A stretch of 64,000 bases of DNA from Cryptosporangium aurantiacum (GTDB lineage: Bacteria; Actinomycetota; Actinomycetes; Mycobacteriales; Cryptosporangiaceae), in contig NZ_FRCS01000005.1 of the NCBI RefSeq assembly GCF_900143005.1, positions 1 to 64,000 of the forward strand. The letters run 5' to 3'. Made by a program: the position numbers and the translations under genes. This document shows positions 18,101 to 26,436 of this stretch, piece after piece; the stretch's first letter is position 1, and the number at the start of each line of letters is the position of its first letter. Below the pieces are notes generated by a model that ran no database searches, was not told the DNA's origin, and saw only the letters and a program-made list of their open reading frames with translations.

Positions 18101-18588
18101 ACGGCCGGGTGAACGACCTGGACGGGCTGATCGGGTCCGCGCTCGCCCACACCGCGCTCACCACCTGGACGACGCACGGCAAGCTGACGCTGCTCGCGCA
18201 CCTCACGGTGGACGCCGGGCTCACCCGGCACGTCCCGGCGCTGCTCGCGGCGCTGGAGCCGCTGGCCGGGCAGATCGCGAACATCGGTGTCATCGGGGTG
18301 CTCAGCCCGGTCGACCTGGCGCTGGCCCGGCTGCACGCGCTGGCGGGCGACCACGACGCCGCCCACCGGTCGCTGGACGCCGCCCGCGCGCTGGCCGAAC
18401 GCACCGGCGGTCAGCCCACCCTGCTCCGCTGCCGCCTGCTCGCAGCGCAGCTGGCCGAGGCCCCCGATCCGGCCGAACTCCGCGCCCTCGCCGAAGAAGC
18501 CGAAAAGGCCGGCCTCCTGGGCGTCGCGGCCGAAGCTATCGCTTACGGCCGAGCCAACGGAGCCAGAGTTCCGCGACCGGGACGTTGA
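15166..18588 (+). CDS. SARP/AfsR-family transcriptional activator with AAA ATPase and TPR-like domains
   Basis: This 1140-residue regulator has an OmpR-like winged helix (residues 1-90, VEYRVLGPLEVLRDG onward) and a bacterial transcriptional activation domain (BTAD, about 95-245). A STAND/AAA-type ATPase follows, with Walker A GPAGIGKT at about residue 308 and Walker B LAFVDDVQWAD. A long helical TPR-like C-terminus completes it. This layout matches large SARP/AfsR regulators, which activate secondary-metabolite and other genes by binding direct repeats. GTG 15166 was chosen because GGAGG lies 5 bases upstream and the conserved domain starts there; the frame is open for 50 codons further upstream. 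Its 3' end overlaps a minus-strand gene by 53 bp. Confidence 0.88.
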   Translation: MEYRVLGPLEVLRDGRPLDLGAPKQRTVLALLLLDAGRVVSVDRLLDAVWGDDHPPSATASLQAYVSNLRRILRDGDSVTSPIVRRMPGYLLDVRPEQLDLTHFRADADRAQAAVRDGRWADAVVAAEGALARWRGPLLSEVEDEEWVRLVATGLDERRTECVEDLVTALLGAGRATYALDLARQLHDAQPLRERACWLHVLALHRTGRTSDALEVYRAHVRILNTELGLEPGPTLRDLQSAILRQDAALLAWPAPTAPPPSAVEQQAAPPTAPTTTETLVGRHRELAEIDALLADLRAGTGRWALITGPAGIGKTRLAEEAVARWGGTVTRASCPEDDGVPPWWPIRQLIRGLGADPDVVLAAPADIDADAARYAVYERVHGLLAEATGRAPVLAFVDDVQWADASSLRFLTYLAAVPDPLLLAVILTMRDPSGPPCGDMPRLLTGIARRTGTRQLPVPPLLADEVAELVSTVSGEAVAVQEARDLTDRTGGNPFFVSEYARLPREDRAAGELPLAVRSVLGRRLGGLDPAVVEVLRAAAVLGDPLDLDLLRTVTRLDADDLADRLDEAADERIIVPAPGSGSYAFAHGLLRDEVLTGMSPVRLQRLHARAAEALGPGGPTERLVRRAAHLTAAVPMVDATEAYEACRTAATDAEHHWHSDSAAQWWGAASEVFDLLPPDRRSDAARDELLIARVNALAKAGRGQTVLDVVDAALLDAVRAGRTRSAGRLASTLLRTAGSWPWATYGADPGPLLARLAGVERRLVNDPVAHAQVLAALAVGSYYDPDSSVPDLLSARALELAEQTGDPDALADALLGRALTFSAIAGRAAESEAVLQRLAELPHEQAPVDDVLRHGMLWLAEFMMGNLDAAEEHHRLGAEGCDLLRLPVSRVQFRWAEGTLAHWRGDLDAAQAIYDHAYQLHRQTELYIGGAQYLAMLSLRWEEGRLDAALPPDEWAEDQEANPDVLDFTRAAQAAADGRVNDLDGLIGSALAHTALTTWTTHGKLTLLAHLTVDAGLTRHVPALLAALEPLAGQIANIGVIGVLSPVDLALARLHALAGDHDAAHRSLDAARALAERTGGQPTLLRCRLLAAQLAEAPDPAELRALAEEAEKAGLLGVAAEAIAYGRANGARVPRPGR

Positions 18589-18913
18589 AGACGCAGCCGA
18601 ACGCGTTCTTCGAGCCGATCGACCCGATCGACCGCACCGAGGCGATGCTGCCCATCGAGCCGATGCTCGCGATCGACCCGGCGCTGCCGATCGACGCGAT
18701 GCTGCCCGCGGAACCGATCGACGCGATGCTCCCGGCGGAGCCGATGCTCGCGATCGACCCCGCGCTCCCGAACGAGAAGATGCTGCCTGCCGAGCCGATC
18801 GACGCCTTCGACCGGACCGACGTCCGATCGGTCAGCGACGTACCCGACCCAGGATCATCCGACTCGGACGAACCCGAGCCGGCGACGACATGGAGCTTGC
18901 GTTCTCCGGTCAC
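18536..18913 (-). CDS. Gly-Ser-Ile repeat protein at the end of the cyd operon
   Basis: This 125-residue protein consists of a polar N-terminus, about five copies of a nine-residue repeat near GSAGSIASI (residues about 35-98), and a short C-terminus ending LRWLGRKR. I know of similar low-complexity Gly/Ser/Ile repeat proteins in actinobacteria but no defined function. The regular small/hydrophobic alternation could form a beta-solenoid or amyloid-like stack; that is inference. The GTG at 18913 lies 5 bases after the cydC stop, so it is probably co-transcribed with cydABDC. The repeats persist in protein while codons vary, which argues for real selection. Its end overlaps the convergent SARP gene by 53 bp. 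Confidence 0.7.
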   Translation of the reverse strand: MTGERKLHVVAGSGSSESDDPGSGTSLTDRTSVRSKASIGSAGSIFSFGSAGSIASIGSAGSIASIGSAGSIASIGSAGSIASIGSMGSIASVRSIGSIGSKNAFGCVFNVPVAELWLRWLGRKR

Positions 18914-18918
18914 GATCC

Positions 18919-20652
18919 TCAGTCTCCCACTCGCTCGGGTGCCCCGGTCGCGCTGAGCCAGGCGTCGGTGCGTCGTTCACGGTCCCACCAGTTCCGGTAC
19001 GGACCGTCAACGGCCAGCAGGGCCTCGTGCGTTCCGCGCTGGACGACCCGTCCGGCGTCCAGCACCACGACCTCGTCGGCCTGCTCGCATCCGGCCAGCC
19101 GGTGCGTGATCAGCACGGTCGCCCGGCCCTCGGTGGCCGCCAACAGGTCCCGGGCCAGCGCGTCGGCGGTCACCGGGTCGAGGTTCGCGGTCGGCTCGTC
19201 CAGCACGACCACCGGAAACCCGGCCAGCACCACGCGGGCCAGCGCGAGCCGCTGCCGCTGCCCACCGGAGACCTGCGCGCCACGCTCCCCGACCGGCGTG
19301 TCCAAACCGTCCGGTAGCGACCGCACCCACCCGTCGATCCGCGCGGCCGCCAGCGCGGCCCAGAGTTCCGGTTCGTCCGCGGCCGGACGGGCGACACGAA
19401 GGTTGTCCCGGATCGACGTGTCGAACAGGTGGGCGTCCTGTGCACACCAGCCGATCAGCCGGCGGACGGCGTCCGGATCGAGCTTGTCGACGGGGAGGCC
19501 AGCCAGCGTGAACGATCCGGCAGACGGGTCGAGGAATCGCACCAGCACCGCGGCGAGCGTGCTCTTACCGGCGCCGGAGGCGCCGACCACCGCGATCCGA
19601 CGCCCCGGCTCGACCCGCAGGTCGACGTCGGAGAGCGCCGGACGCGACGCTCCCGGCCAGCGTGCGCTCACCCCGGAGAGCACGAGCGGGAACGGGGAGC
19701 CCGGCGTCCCCGTCCCCGCGGCCACCGGAGGCTCGGCCGCGAACACCTCGTTCAGACGCGCGGTCGACTCCCGGACCCGCACCAGCGACTGCGCCGCCGC
19801 AGGCAACCCCGTCACCGCCTCGAACGCCGCCAGCGGTAGCAGGACCACGACCGCGAGCAGCACCGGGTCGAGCCGCCCGGCGTCCACCGCGGTCGCGCCC
19901 GCGGCGAGAGCGGCGAGCACCGCTCCGCCGGTGGCCAGCGCGGTGAGCCCCGCGCCGACGCCGGCAGCGACCGCCGACCGGGCCGCAGCGCGGGCGAGCC
20001 GCCGATCGAGAGCGTCGAGCGCCACCAGCCGCCCATGCGCCGAGCCGTGGGCGATCAGCTCGGGCGCACCCTGCAGCAGCTCCACCACCCCGGCGGTCAT
20101 CGCGGCCCGATCGGTGACCGTCTCCCGCTCGGCTCTGGCCGCGGTGCGCACCGTCAGCCAGGGGACGACGACGCCCGCGACGAGCAGCGCGACGGCCAGC
20201 GCCGCACCGGCGGCCGGGAGCAGCAGCCCGGCGCCGAGGACGGACAGCCCGCCGACGACCACCGCGACCGCGATCGGCAGCCGGACCCGCAGGTAGCGGT
20301 CCTGAATCTGGTCGACGTCGGACACGAACCGGGCGAGCAGGTCGCCACGCCGGAACGCCGGTAGGCCGGCCGGGCCGAGGCGTTCCAGCCGGGCGTACAC
20401 CCGCGACCGCAGCGACGCCAGGACGCGGAACGTGGCGTCGTGCCCGACCAGCCGCTCGGCGTACCGCAGGACGCCCCGCCCCAGCCCGAACGCGCGGACC
20501 GCGGTCACCGCGACCGCCAGCTCCAGCACCGGCGGCTGCTGCGACGCCCGGCTGATCAGCCATCCCGACGTCGCCAGCAGCGCGACCGCGCACCCGAGCG
20601 CCCCGGCGCCCAGTGCTCCCGCGGCGACCAACCTACGCAACGCGTACACCAC
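18919..20652 (-). CDS. cydC: Thiol reductant ABC exporter subunit CydC
   Basis: This 577-residue half-transporter has a transmembrane domain (residues 1-310) followed by an ATPase domain. The ATPase has Walker A (VGASGAGKSTL), the signature AQVSGGQRQRLALARVVL, Walker B (VVLDEPTANLDP) and a switch His (LITHRLAG). Together with CydD it exports cysteine and glutathione-type thiols, or the mycothiol-world equivalent, which is needed to assemble cytochrome bd. GTG 20652 (or the adjacent GTG 20649) is chosen; it overlaps the cydD end by about 20 bp with GGATGG just upstream. The open frame extends further upstream only because it shadows cydD. Confidence 0.92.
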   Translation of the reverse strand: MVYALRRLVAAGALGAGALGCAVALLATSGWLISRASQQPPVLELAVAVTAVRAFGLGRGVLRYAERLVGHDATFRVLASLRSRVYARLERLGPAGLPAFRRGDLLARFVSDVDQIQDRYLRVRLPIAVAVVVGGLSVLGAGLLLPAAGAALAVALLVAGVVVPWLTVRTAARAERETVTDRAAMTAGVVELLQGAPELIAHGSAHGRLVALDALDRRLARAAARSAVAAGVGAGLTALATGGAVLAALAAGATAVDAGRLDPVLLAVVVLLPLAAFEAVTGLPAAAQSLVRVRESTARLNEVFAAEPPVAAGTGTPGSPFPLVLSGVSARWPGASRPALSDVDLRVEPGRRIAVVGASGAGKSTLAAVLVRFLDPSAGSFTLAGLPVDKLDPDAVRRLIGWCAQDAHLFDTSIRDNLRVARPAADEPELWAALAAARIDGWVRSLPDGLDTPVGERGAQVSGGQRQRLALARVVLAGFPVVVLDEPTANLDPVTADALARDLLAATEGRATVLITHRLAGCEQADEVVVLDAGRVVQRGTHEALLAVDGPYRNWWDRERRTDAWLSATGAPERVGD

Positions 20653-22252
20653 CCATCCGCACGACGTGATCGGCGAGCGACACCAGCGCGGGCCGGTGCG
20701 CGACCACCACCGCGGTGCGACCCTCCACCAGGCGACGCAGCGCGGCGAGTACCCGCTGCTCGCTGTCCCCGTCGAGGTTGGCGGTCGGCTCGTCGAGCAG
20801 CACGATCGGTGCGTTACGCAGGAAGGCCCGAGCCAGCCCCACCCGCTGCCGCTCACCGGCGGACAACCCCGAGCCGTCCTCCCCCAGCGTCCGGTCGAGC
20901 GCGAACCCACCCAGGTCGGCGTCGGCGGCCGCGGCGGCGACCTCGGCGTCGGTCGCGTCCGGGCGGCCGAGCCGGATGTTCTCCGCGATCGTGCCCGCGA
21001 TCAGCGTCGGCCGCTGCGGGACCCACGCGAGGTGGGACCGCCAGCTCGACGGGTCGAGGTCGGCCAGGTCGGTACCGCCGATCCGCACCCGACCGGCGTC
21101 CGGGGGAACGAAACCGAGCAGTACGGACAGCACCGTGGACTTGCCTGCCCCGCTGGGGCCGGTCAGCGCGGTGACGGTTCCGGGCCGGACGACGAGCGAG
21201 GTGCCGTCGAGGGCCGCCTCCGACCGCCCGGGGTACCGGACCGTGACGTTCTCCAGCGTGAGCGCACCGACCGGCACGCCGGTGCGCGATCCCGCCGAGG
21301 GCAACGGGGTCTCCAGGACCGTGAACACCTGGTTCGCCGCCTCCAGCCCCTCGGTACTCGCGTGGAACTGGGCGCCGACCTGGCGCAGCGGCAGGTAGAC
21401 CTCGGGCGCCAGGATCAGCACGAGCAAGCCGACCTCCAGCGTCAGCGAACCCTCGACCAGCCGCAGCCCGATCGACACCGCGACCAGCGCCACCGAGATC
21501 GTCGCGAGCAGCTCGAGCACCAACGAGGAGAGGAACGCCGCGCGCAGGACGCCGAGCGTGGTGCGGCGGTAGTCGTCGGTGATCCGCCGCACGGTCGCCA
21601 CCTGGGCCTTGGCGCGGCCGAACACGATCAGCGTCGGGAGCCCGGCCACGACGTCCAGGAAGTGGCCGGACAGCCGGGACAACGCGTCGAACTGGCGCCG
21701 CGTCCGGCTCTGCGTGTACCAGCCGACCAGGGCCATGAAGATCGGGATCAGCGGCACGGTCACGACCAGCACGACCGCGGTGAGCGGGTCCGCGGCCAGC
21801 AGCCGGGCACCGAGCAGGACCGGCACCACGACCGCGAGGATCAGCACCGGCAGGTAGCGGGCGAAGTAGCCGGTGAGCGCGTCGACGCCGCGGGTGGCCA
21901 GCGTCGCGAGGTTGCCCGCCCCGGCGCGTTCCAGCCAGGCGGGGCCGAGCGCGACGGCCCTGGCGAGCAGCGCGCGCCGCAGCGCGGAGATCACCGCGGC
22001 GCCCGTCCGGTGCGCGATCGTGTCCTGCGCCCAGGCGAGCACCGCGCGACCGAGCGTCACCAGCGCGAGCCCGATCAGCTCGGGCCGCACGTCCCGGTCG
22101 CCGCCGGCGACCACTCCGGCGATCGCGCTCGCCAGGTACGTCGCCTGCGCGACGAGCAACACCGCGGACGCCGTCCCGAGCGCCACGCTCGCGACCAGGA
22201 ACCAGCGGGTCGCCCGCGCGTAGCGGAGCAGCCGTGGGTCCAGAGGCTTCAT
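20633..22252 (-). CDS. cydD: Thiol reductant ABC exporter subunit CydD
   Basis: This 539-residue half-transporter has an ABC transmembrane domain in the first 310 residues, then Walker A (LTGPSGAGKSTVL), the signature SGLSAGERQRVGLARAF, Walker B (IVLLDEPTANLD) and a switch His (VVAHRPAL). It is the partner of CydC. ATG 22252 overlaps the cydB stop by 4 bp, and the protein begins MKPLDPRLLRYARATRW, a usual CydD-type start. In many actinobacteria cydD and cydC are fused; here they are separate genes with a short overlap. Confidence 0.93.
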   Translation of the reverse strand: MKPLDPRLLRYARATRWFLVASVALGTASAVLLVAQATYLASAIAGVVAGGDRDVRPELIGLALVTLGRAVLAWAQDTIAHRTGAAVISALRRALLARAVALGPAWLERAGAGNLATLATRGVDALTGYFARYLPVLILAVVVPVLLGARLLAADPLTAVVLVVTVPLIPIFMALVGWYTQSRTRRQFDALSRLSGHFLDVVAGLPTLIVFGRAKAQVATVRRITDDYRRTTLGVLRAAFLSSLVLELLATISVALVAVSIGLRLVEGSLTLEVGLLVLILAPEVYLPLRQVGAQFHASTEGLEAANQVFTVLETPLPSAGSRTGVPVGALTLENVTVRYPGRSEAALDGTSLVVRPGTVTALTGPSGAGKSTVLSVLLGFVPPDAGRVRIGGTDLADLDPSSWRSHLAWVPQRPTLIAGTIAENIRLGRPDATDAEVAAAAADADLGGFALDRTLGEDGSGLSAGERQRVGLARAFLRNAPIVLLDEPTANLDGDSEQRVLAALRRLVEGRTAVVVAHRPALVSLADHVVRMGGVRVA

Positions 22253-23268
22253 TTCGCTGCGGAGGCCAGCGCCGCGCCCGCCGACGGCGGGAGGTCGTTG
22301 ACCCCGATGCGCTTGCGGAACACCCAGTACGTCCAGGCCTGGTACAGCAGGACCAGCGGCGTGAACGCCAGCGCCGCCCACGACATGATCGACAGCGTGT
22401 ACGGCGTCGCGGCCGCGTTCGTCGTGGTCAGGCCGTAGGCGTCGGCCAGGCTGGACGGTGCGACGTCCGGGAACAGCCGGACGAACAGCGTCGCGGAGAC
22501 GAGCACGATCGCCGCGCCGGTGCCGAGAAACGCCCAGCCTTCGCGGCCCCGGGCGTTCGCCGCCCCGGCGGCCAGCAGCGCGACGAGCGCGGCGGCGCCG
22601 GTGGCCCAGGTGATCGGCTCCGGATCGCTGGCGACAAGTGCGACCGCGGTGACCACCAGCGCCCCGAGCAGCACGCGTCCTGCCAGCGTCCGGGCCCGCG
22701 TCCGCACGTCGCCGGTGGTCTTGAGCGCGAGGAACACCGCGCCGTGCAGCACCGACAGCGTCAGCGTGGTGAGGCCACCGACCAGACCGGCGAGCGTGAA
22801 CAGGTCGGCCACCGACCCGGCGAACTCGTTGTCGGCGTCGATCGGAAGGCCGGCCAGCAGGTTCCCGAAGACGAAGCCCCAGACGAACGCCGGGACGACC
22901 GAACCGAACACGATGCAGCGGTCCCAGCGCCGCTGCCAGGCCGGATCGACCCGCTTGCCGCGGTACTCGAACGCGAGCGCCCGCACGATCAGCGCGATCA
23001 GGATCAGCAGCATCGGCAGGTAGAACGCGCTGAGCAGGGTGGCGTACCACTCCGGGAACGCCGCGAACGTGGCGCCGACGGCGGCCACGACCCAGACCTC
23101 GTTGCCGTCCCAGACCGGGCCGATCGTGTTGATCAGCACCCGTCGCTCGGTGTCGTTGCGGCCGAGCACGGGCAGCAGCGCGCCGACGCCGAAGTCGAAC
23201 CCTTCGAGGAAGAAGTAGCCGGTCCAGAGGAACGCGAGGACGACGAACCAGACGGTAGTGAGCTCCAT
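22249..23268 (-). CDS. cydB: Cytochrome bd quinol oxidase subunit II
   Basis: This 339-residue integral membrane protein with eight or nine helices begins MELTTVWFVVLAFLWTGYF and carries the conserved EGFDFGVGALLPVLGRNDTERR and GPVWDGNEVW motifs of CydB. With CydA it forms the high-affinity terminal oxidase that reduces oxygen with electrons from menaquinol. ATG 23268 has GAGGAG upstream, and the gene starts 13 bp after cydA. It overlaps cydD by 4 bp. Confidence 0.96.
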   Translation of the reverse strand: MELTTVWFVVLAFLWTGYFFLEGFDFGVGALLPVLGRNDTERRVLINTIGPVWDGNEVWVVAAVGATFAAFPEWYATLLSAFYLPMLLILIALIVRALAFEYRGKRVDPAWQRRWDRCIVFGSVVPAFVWGFVFGNLLAGLPIDADNEFAGSVADLFTLAGLVGGLTTLTLSVLHGAVFLALKTTGDVRTRARTLAGRVLLGALVVTAVALVASDPEPITWATGAAALVALLAAGAANARGREGWAFLGTGAAIVLVSATLFVRLFPDVAPSSLADAYGLTTTNAAATPYTLSIMSWAALAFTPLVLLYQAWTYWVFRKRIGVNDLPPSAGAALASAAK

Positions 23269-23281
23269 GTGCCGTTTCTCC

Positions 23282-24736
23282 TCAGTACGCGAACGCGAGC
23301 TGCCGCTCGGCGTCCTCGGCGTCCTCGTCGACGGGCTTCTCCGGGGCGGGTTCCTCGGGCCCGGCCATCGCGTACGACCGCAGCAGCCGGAACTCGATGA
23401 CGCCGAGCACCGCGTAGAGGAGCGTGAAGACCGTGAGCGAGGTCGCCACGGTGCCCGCCGAGACGCTCGGTGAGACACCGTCGGCGGTGCGCAACATGCC
23501 GTAGACCACCCACGGCTGGCGGCCCATCTCGGTGAAGATCCAGCCGAACGAGTTGGCCAGGATCGGCAGCGGGATCGCCCACACCCCGATCCGCCACACC
23601 CTGCGCGGCACGGTCTCGCCGTCCGGTGGTGCGAGCCGGCGCGGCCACAGCCCGCGGATCCACCGTCCGGGGCGGCCGGTGAGCACGAGCAGTGCCGCGG
23701 CCACGGCCGCTGCGAGTAGGCCGGTGCCGATCATCAGTCGGAACGTCCAGTACGCCACCGGGACGTTCGGCCGGTAGTCGCCCGGGCCGTACGCCGCTTC
23801 CTCCTCGCGCTGGACGTCGTTGATGCCCTCGACCTCGCCGTCCCAGGTCGCGGTCGCGAGGAACGAGAGCAGACGCGGGACGCGGACGCTGAACAGCTCG
23901 TCGGAACCGTCGAGCGAACCGATCGTGAAGATCGAGAACGACGCCGGAGCGACCGTGTCGTAGAGCGCTTCGGCCGCGGCCATCTTCATCGGCTGCTGCT
24001 CGGTCATGATCCGGGCCTGCATGTCACCGCTGATCACGACGCCCACCGCGGCCACCAGCATCACCCAGGACGCGAGCCGGAACGACGGGCGCATGACGTC
24101 CTGGTGCCGACGCCGGGCCAGGTGCCAGGCGGACACCCCGATCATCAGCGCCGCGCCGGTCATGAAGCAGGCGAACAGCACGTGCGGGAACGCCGAGAGC
24201 AGCGTCGAGTTCGTGAGCACGGCGACGAAGTCGGTCAGCTCCGCGCGGCCGCTGTCCGGGTTGATCCGGTACCCGACCGGGTGCTGCATCCACGAGTTGG
24301 CGGCCAGGATGAAGTACGCGGAGAGCATCGTGCCGATCGCGACGATCCACATGCACGCGGCGTGCGCCCACTTCGGGAGCTTGTCCCAGCCGAAGATCCA
24401 CAACCCGAGGAACGTCGACTCGAGGAAGAACGCGAGCAGCGCCTCGATCGCCAGCGGCGCGCCGAACACGTCGCCCACGTAGCGCGAGTAGTCGCTCCAG
24501 GCCATGCCGAACTGGAACTCCTGGACCAGCCCGGTGGCGACGCCGATCGCGAAGTTGATCAGGAAGAGCTTGCCCCAGAACTTGGCGGCGCGCTTGTAGT
24601 GCTCCTTGCCGGTCCGCACGTACGCGGTTTCCAGGACCGCGACCAGCACCGAGAGGCCGATCGTGATCGGCACGAACACGTAGTGGTAAACGGTGGTGAT
24701 GCCGAACTGCCACCGCGCGAGGTCGAGCTGGTCCAT
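23282..24736 (-). CDS. cydA: Cytochrome bd quinol oxidase subunit I
   Basis: This 484-residue membrane subunit carries the b558, b595 and d haems. The start MDQLDLARWQFGITTVYHY includes the conserved axial His of the haem b595 side. The KEHYKRAAKFWGKLF segment, the GRQPWVVYG motif and the quinol-binding Q-loop region are recognisable, and the Q-loop is the short form. ATG 24736 is preceded by GGGGAGC. It is the first gene of cydABDC and lies downstream of a MarR-type regulator from which a strong terminator separates it. An inverted repeat in its leader is a likely operator. Expression would be expected under low oxygen or respiratory inhibition. Confidence 0.96.
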   Translation of the reverse strand: MDQLDLARWQFGITTVYHYVFVPITIGLSVLVAVLETAYVRTGKEHYKRAAKFWGKLFLINFAIGVATGLVQEFQFGMAWSDYSRYVGDVFGAPLAIEALLAFFLESTFLGLWIFGWDKLPKWAHAACMWIVAIGTMLSAYFILAANSWMQHPVGYRINPDSGRAELTDFVAVLTNSTLLSAFPHVLFACFMTGAALMIGVSAWHLARRRHQDVMRPSFRLASWVMLVAAVGVVISGDMQARIMTEQQPMKMAAAEALYDTVAPASFSIFTIGSLDGSDELFSVRVPRLLSFLATATWDGEVEGINDVQREEEAAYGPGDYRPNVPVAYWTFRLMIGTGLLAAAVAAALLVLTGRPGRWIRGLWPRRLAPPDGETVPRRVWRIGVWAIPLPILANSFGWIFTEMGRQPWVVYGMLRTADGVSPSVSAGTVATSLTVFTLLYAVLGVIEFRLLRSYAMAGPEEPAPEKPVDEDAEDAERQLAFAY

Positions 24737-24759
24737 CCGCGCTCCCCGTCCAGCGAGTC

Positions 24760-24776
24760 GTCTACGCCATGTAGAC
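24760..24776. promoter_or_regulatory. Inverted repeat in the cydA leader (candidate operator)
   Basis: GTCTAC and GTAGAC are separated by 5 bases and centred about 32 bases before the cydA ATG. The size suits a MarR-type dimer, and a marR gene ends only about 80 bp away. The link is inference; a Rex- or other redox-regulator site is possible. Confidence 0.5.
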
Positions 24777-24806
24777 AACTCCAGAATACTGCTGCGCTCA
24801 GAGACT

Positions 24807-24845
24807 CGAAACCGGCCTCTACCGCGTCGGTAGAGGCCGGTTTCG
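24807..24845 (-). terminator. Terminator between the marR-type gene and cydA
   Basis: A perfect 17-bp inverted repeat with a 5-base loop lies 12 bases downstream of the MarR stop codon on the minus strand. Arms are CGAAACCGGCCTCTACC and its complement. It should stop the MarR transcript before the cyd promoter, so cydABDC needs its own start. Confidence 0.8.
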
Positions 24846-24856
24846 CGTCACTGAAC

Positions 24857-25327
24857 TCAGCGGGAGAGGTTCGCGGCCAGCGTTTCGAGCACCGGGAGTG
24901 CTGCTTCGATCGCGGCGCGCTCCTCCGGAGAGAGCTGGTCCAGCTGCGCCTGCAGGGCCTTCGAGCGGATGCCGGCCAGGCGGGTCAGGAAGGTTTCACC
25001 GGCCTCGGTGATGCGCACCAGGTACGCGCGCCGGTCGGCCGGGTCGTTCTCCCTGGCCAGGAACTGATTGTTCTCCAGCAGCGCGACGATCCGGGTCATC
25101 GTCGACGGGGTCACGCCCTCGCGCAGCGCCAGGTCACCGGGGCGGATCGGGCCTTCCCGCCGGACGGTGGCCAGCGCGGCGACCGACCCGGGGCCGAGCT
25201 CGCTCGGCTCGGTGCGGCGCAGCGCGCGCGACAGCCGGGCGAGCGCGACCGGCAGCCGTGTGGTGACGCTCTCCTCCGCGGCCTCGTCGCCGGGGCCGGC
25301 CGTGGCACCGCACGTCGGGGCGGTCAT
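24857..25327 (-). CDS. MarR family transcriptional regulator
   Basis: This 156-residue protein has the winged-helix core of MarR regulators. The recognition helix region (LALREGVTPSTMTRIVALLENN) is followed by the wing (ARENDPADRRAYLVRITEAG) and flanking dimerisation helices. The N-terminal 20 residues are low complexity. It starts at ATG 25327. Being immediately upstream of cydABDC in the same orientation, it may control the bd oxidase operon, and the inverted repeat at 24760-24776 is a candidate site. Ligand unknown. Confidence 0.9.
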   Translation of the reverse strand: MTAPTCGATAGPGDEAAEESVTTRLPVALARLSRALRRTEPSELGPGSVAALATVRREGPIRPGDLALREGVTPSTMTRIVALLENNQFLARENDPADRRAYLVRITEAGETFLTRLAGIRSKALQAQLDQLSPEERAAIEAALPVLETLAANLSR

Positions 25328-25487
25328 GACGTCGCCTTCGGTGGCACTGCATCCTCCACGTGATCCGGGCCACCACCATCATGACCGCCCCGGCCACGAA
25401 CACGACCACCAGCCCGCGCGGATCACCGCCGCGGTGTTCGGGATCCCGCGAATGATCGCGGGCGACGAGCTCCGGCCCGCGTGTTTC

Positions 25488-26219
25488 TCAGCCCACCAGG
25501 CCGACCCGCGCGGCGACCGGCGCCCCCGTGCCGCCGGTCACCACGTGGACCAGCGCGCCGAGAGCGGTCCGCCCGTCCACCGTCAACAGCTGGCCACCCG
25601 GCCGCCGGACCGCCCGCACCGGCACCCGGAGCAGGTCGGCCGCGCGCAGCAGCGTCGACGCCGACCACGGGTCACCCACCCGGACCGCCAGCCCGTCCGG
25701 GCCGCCCCGGCCCGGTCCGACCGCGAGCAACGCGGCTCGCCAGGCCGCCGCCGCGATGACCAGCTCCCGTCGCCGACGCGAGGCCGCGGTCGGTGCCGCG
25801 CTGCCCGCGGGCACGACGGCAACCGTCCGGAGCGCGGTCGCCCCGGCCGACGCCGAGCGGGTGAGCACCTCCTGCACCTGCGCGCCCGCCTCGGGCGCGA
25901 CCGTCACCCGATGGATCTCGTAGCGGTGGCGCCCACCCTGATACCCCGAGTCCACCGCGGCGGACGGGGCGATCGCGGCCAGCGTCGATACGAGCCGCTG
26001 CGCGGCGGCGTCGGTGTCGAATTCGGCGAGAAGACCCGGCTCGCCCGCCCAGGTCTCCGGCCGGGGATGGTGCACGGTCGGCCGGGTTCCCGGGGAACGG
26101 CAGATTCCGGGCCGGGCCGCCGTCCGGACGAGCATGGCCGCTTCGAACGGCGCCCATGCCGGATCCAGCGGTGCGCGGACCATCGCTGCGCGCAGCGCGT
26201 CCACCTCCGAGCGGATCAT
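25488..26219 (-). CDS. Conserved-looking protein of unknown function
   Basis: I do not recognise this 243-residue protein. It is probably cytoplasmic: no signal peptide or membrane helix is convincing. Visible features are a Trp/Pro-rich first third (VHHPRPETWAGEPG), an acidic segment, and a central basic SRRRRELVIAAAAW stretch. A good ribosome binding site (GGGAGG, 6-7 bases before ATG 26219) and normal codon use support it as a real gene. It lies upstream of the marR gene in the same orientation with a 160-bp gap, and is divergent from the DUF3052 gene across 217 bp in which I see no clear element. Confidence 0.6.
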   Translation of the reverse strand: MIRSEVDALRAAMVRAPLDPAWAPFEAAMLVRTAARPGICRSPGTRPTVHHPRPETWAGEPGLLAEFDTDAAAQRLVSTLAAIAPSAAVDSGYQGGRHRYEIHRVTVAPEAGAQVQEVLTRSASAGATALRTVAVVPAGSAAPTAASRRRRELVIAAAAWRAALLAVGPGRGGPDGLAVRVGDPWSASTLLRAADLLRVPVRAVRRPGGQLLTVDGRTALGALVHVVTGGTGAPVAARVGLVG

Positions 26220-26436
26220 GGTGACCTCCCAGCCCTCTGGCGTCCACGGCCCCCGCTGACGGAGAGCATCCGCGCAGCGTCACCCGGAGGCCGCAGATCT
26301 GAGCAAGTCTTGAGGAGTCCGTTTGAAAGCGGCTAACCATCGAAATCCCTAAGAAACAGCGGTCACTCGCGTCCCACCCCCTGTTGACGTCAGGTTTCGG
26401 ACCCGCCGGGATCGGCGGAACCATTAGCGTGACCGC

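Noticed and set aside
14941-18366. 1141-codon minus-strand frame opposite the SARP gene
   Set aside because: The opposite strand encodes recognisable DNA-binding, BTAD and ATPase domains; the antisense peptide is Arg/Gln/Gly-rich without domains.
18590-18956. Plus-strand frame with Asp/Pro/Met repeats opposite the Gly-Ser-Ile gene
   Set aside because: It is an out-of-frame run-on downstream of the SARP stop with no start signal; the minus frame follows cydC by 5 bases and has a ribosome binding site.
22253-23050. 5' extension of the cydD frame
   Set aside because: It overlaps cydB out of frame; CydD begins at ATG 22252 with a normal N-terminus.
25068-26336. 422-codon plus-strand frame opposite the marR and unknown genes
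   Set aside because: Spans two minus-strand genes and their gap; the minus genes have ribosome binding sites and, for MarR, a known fold.
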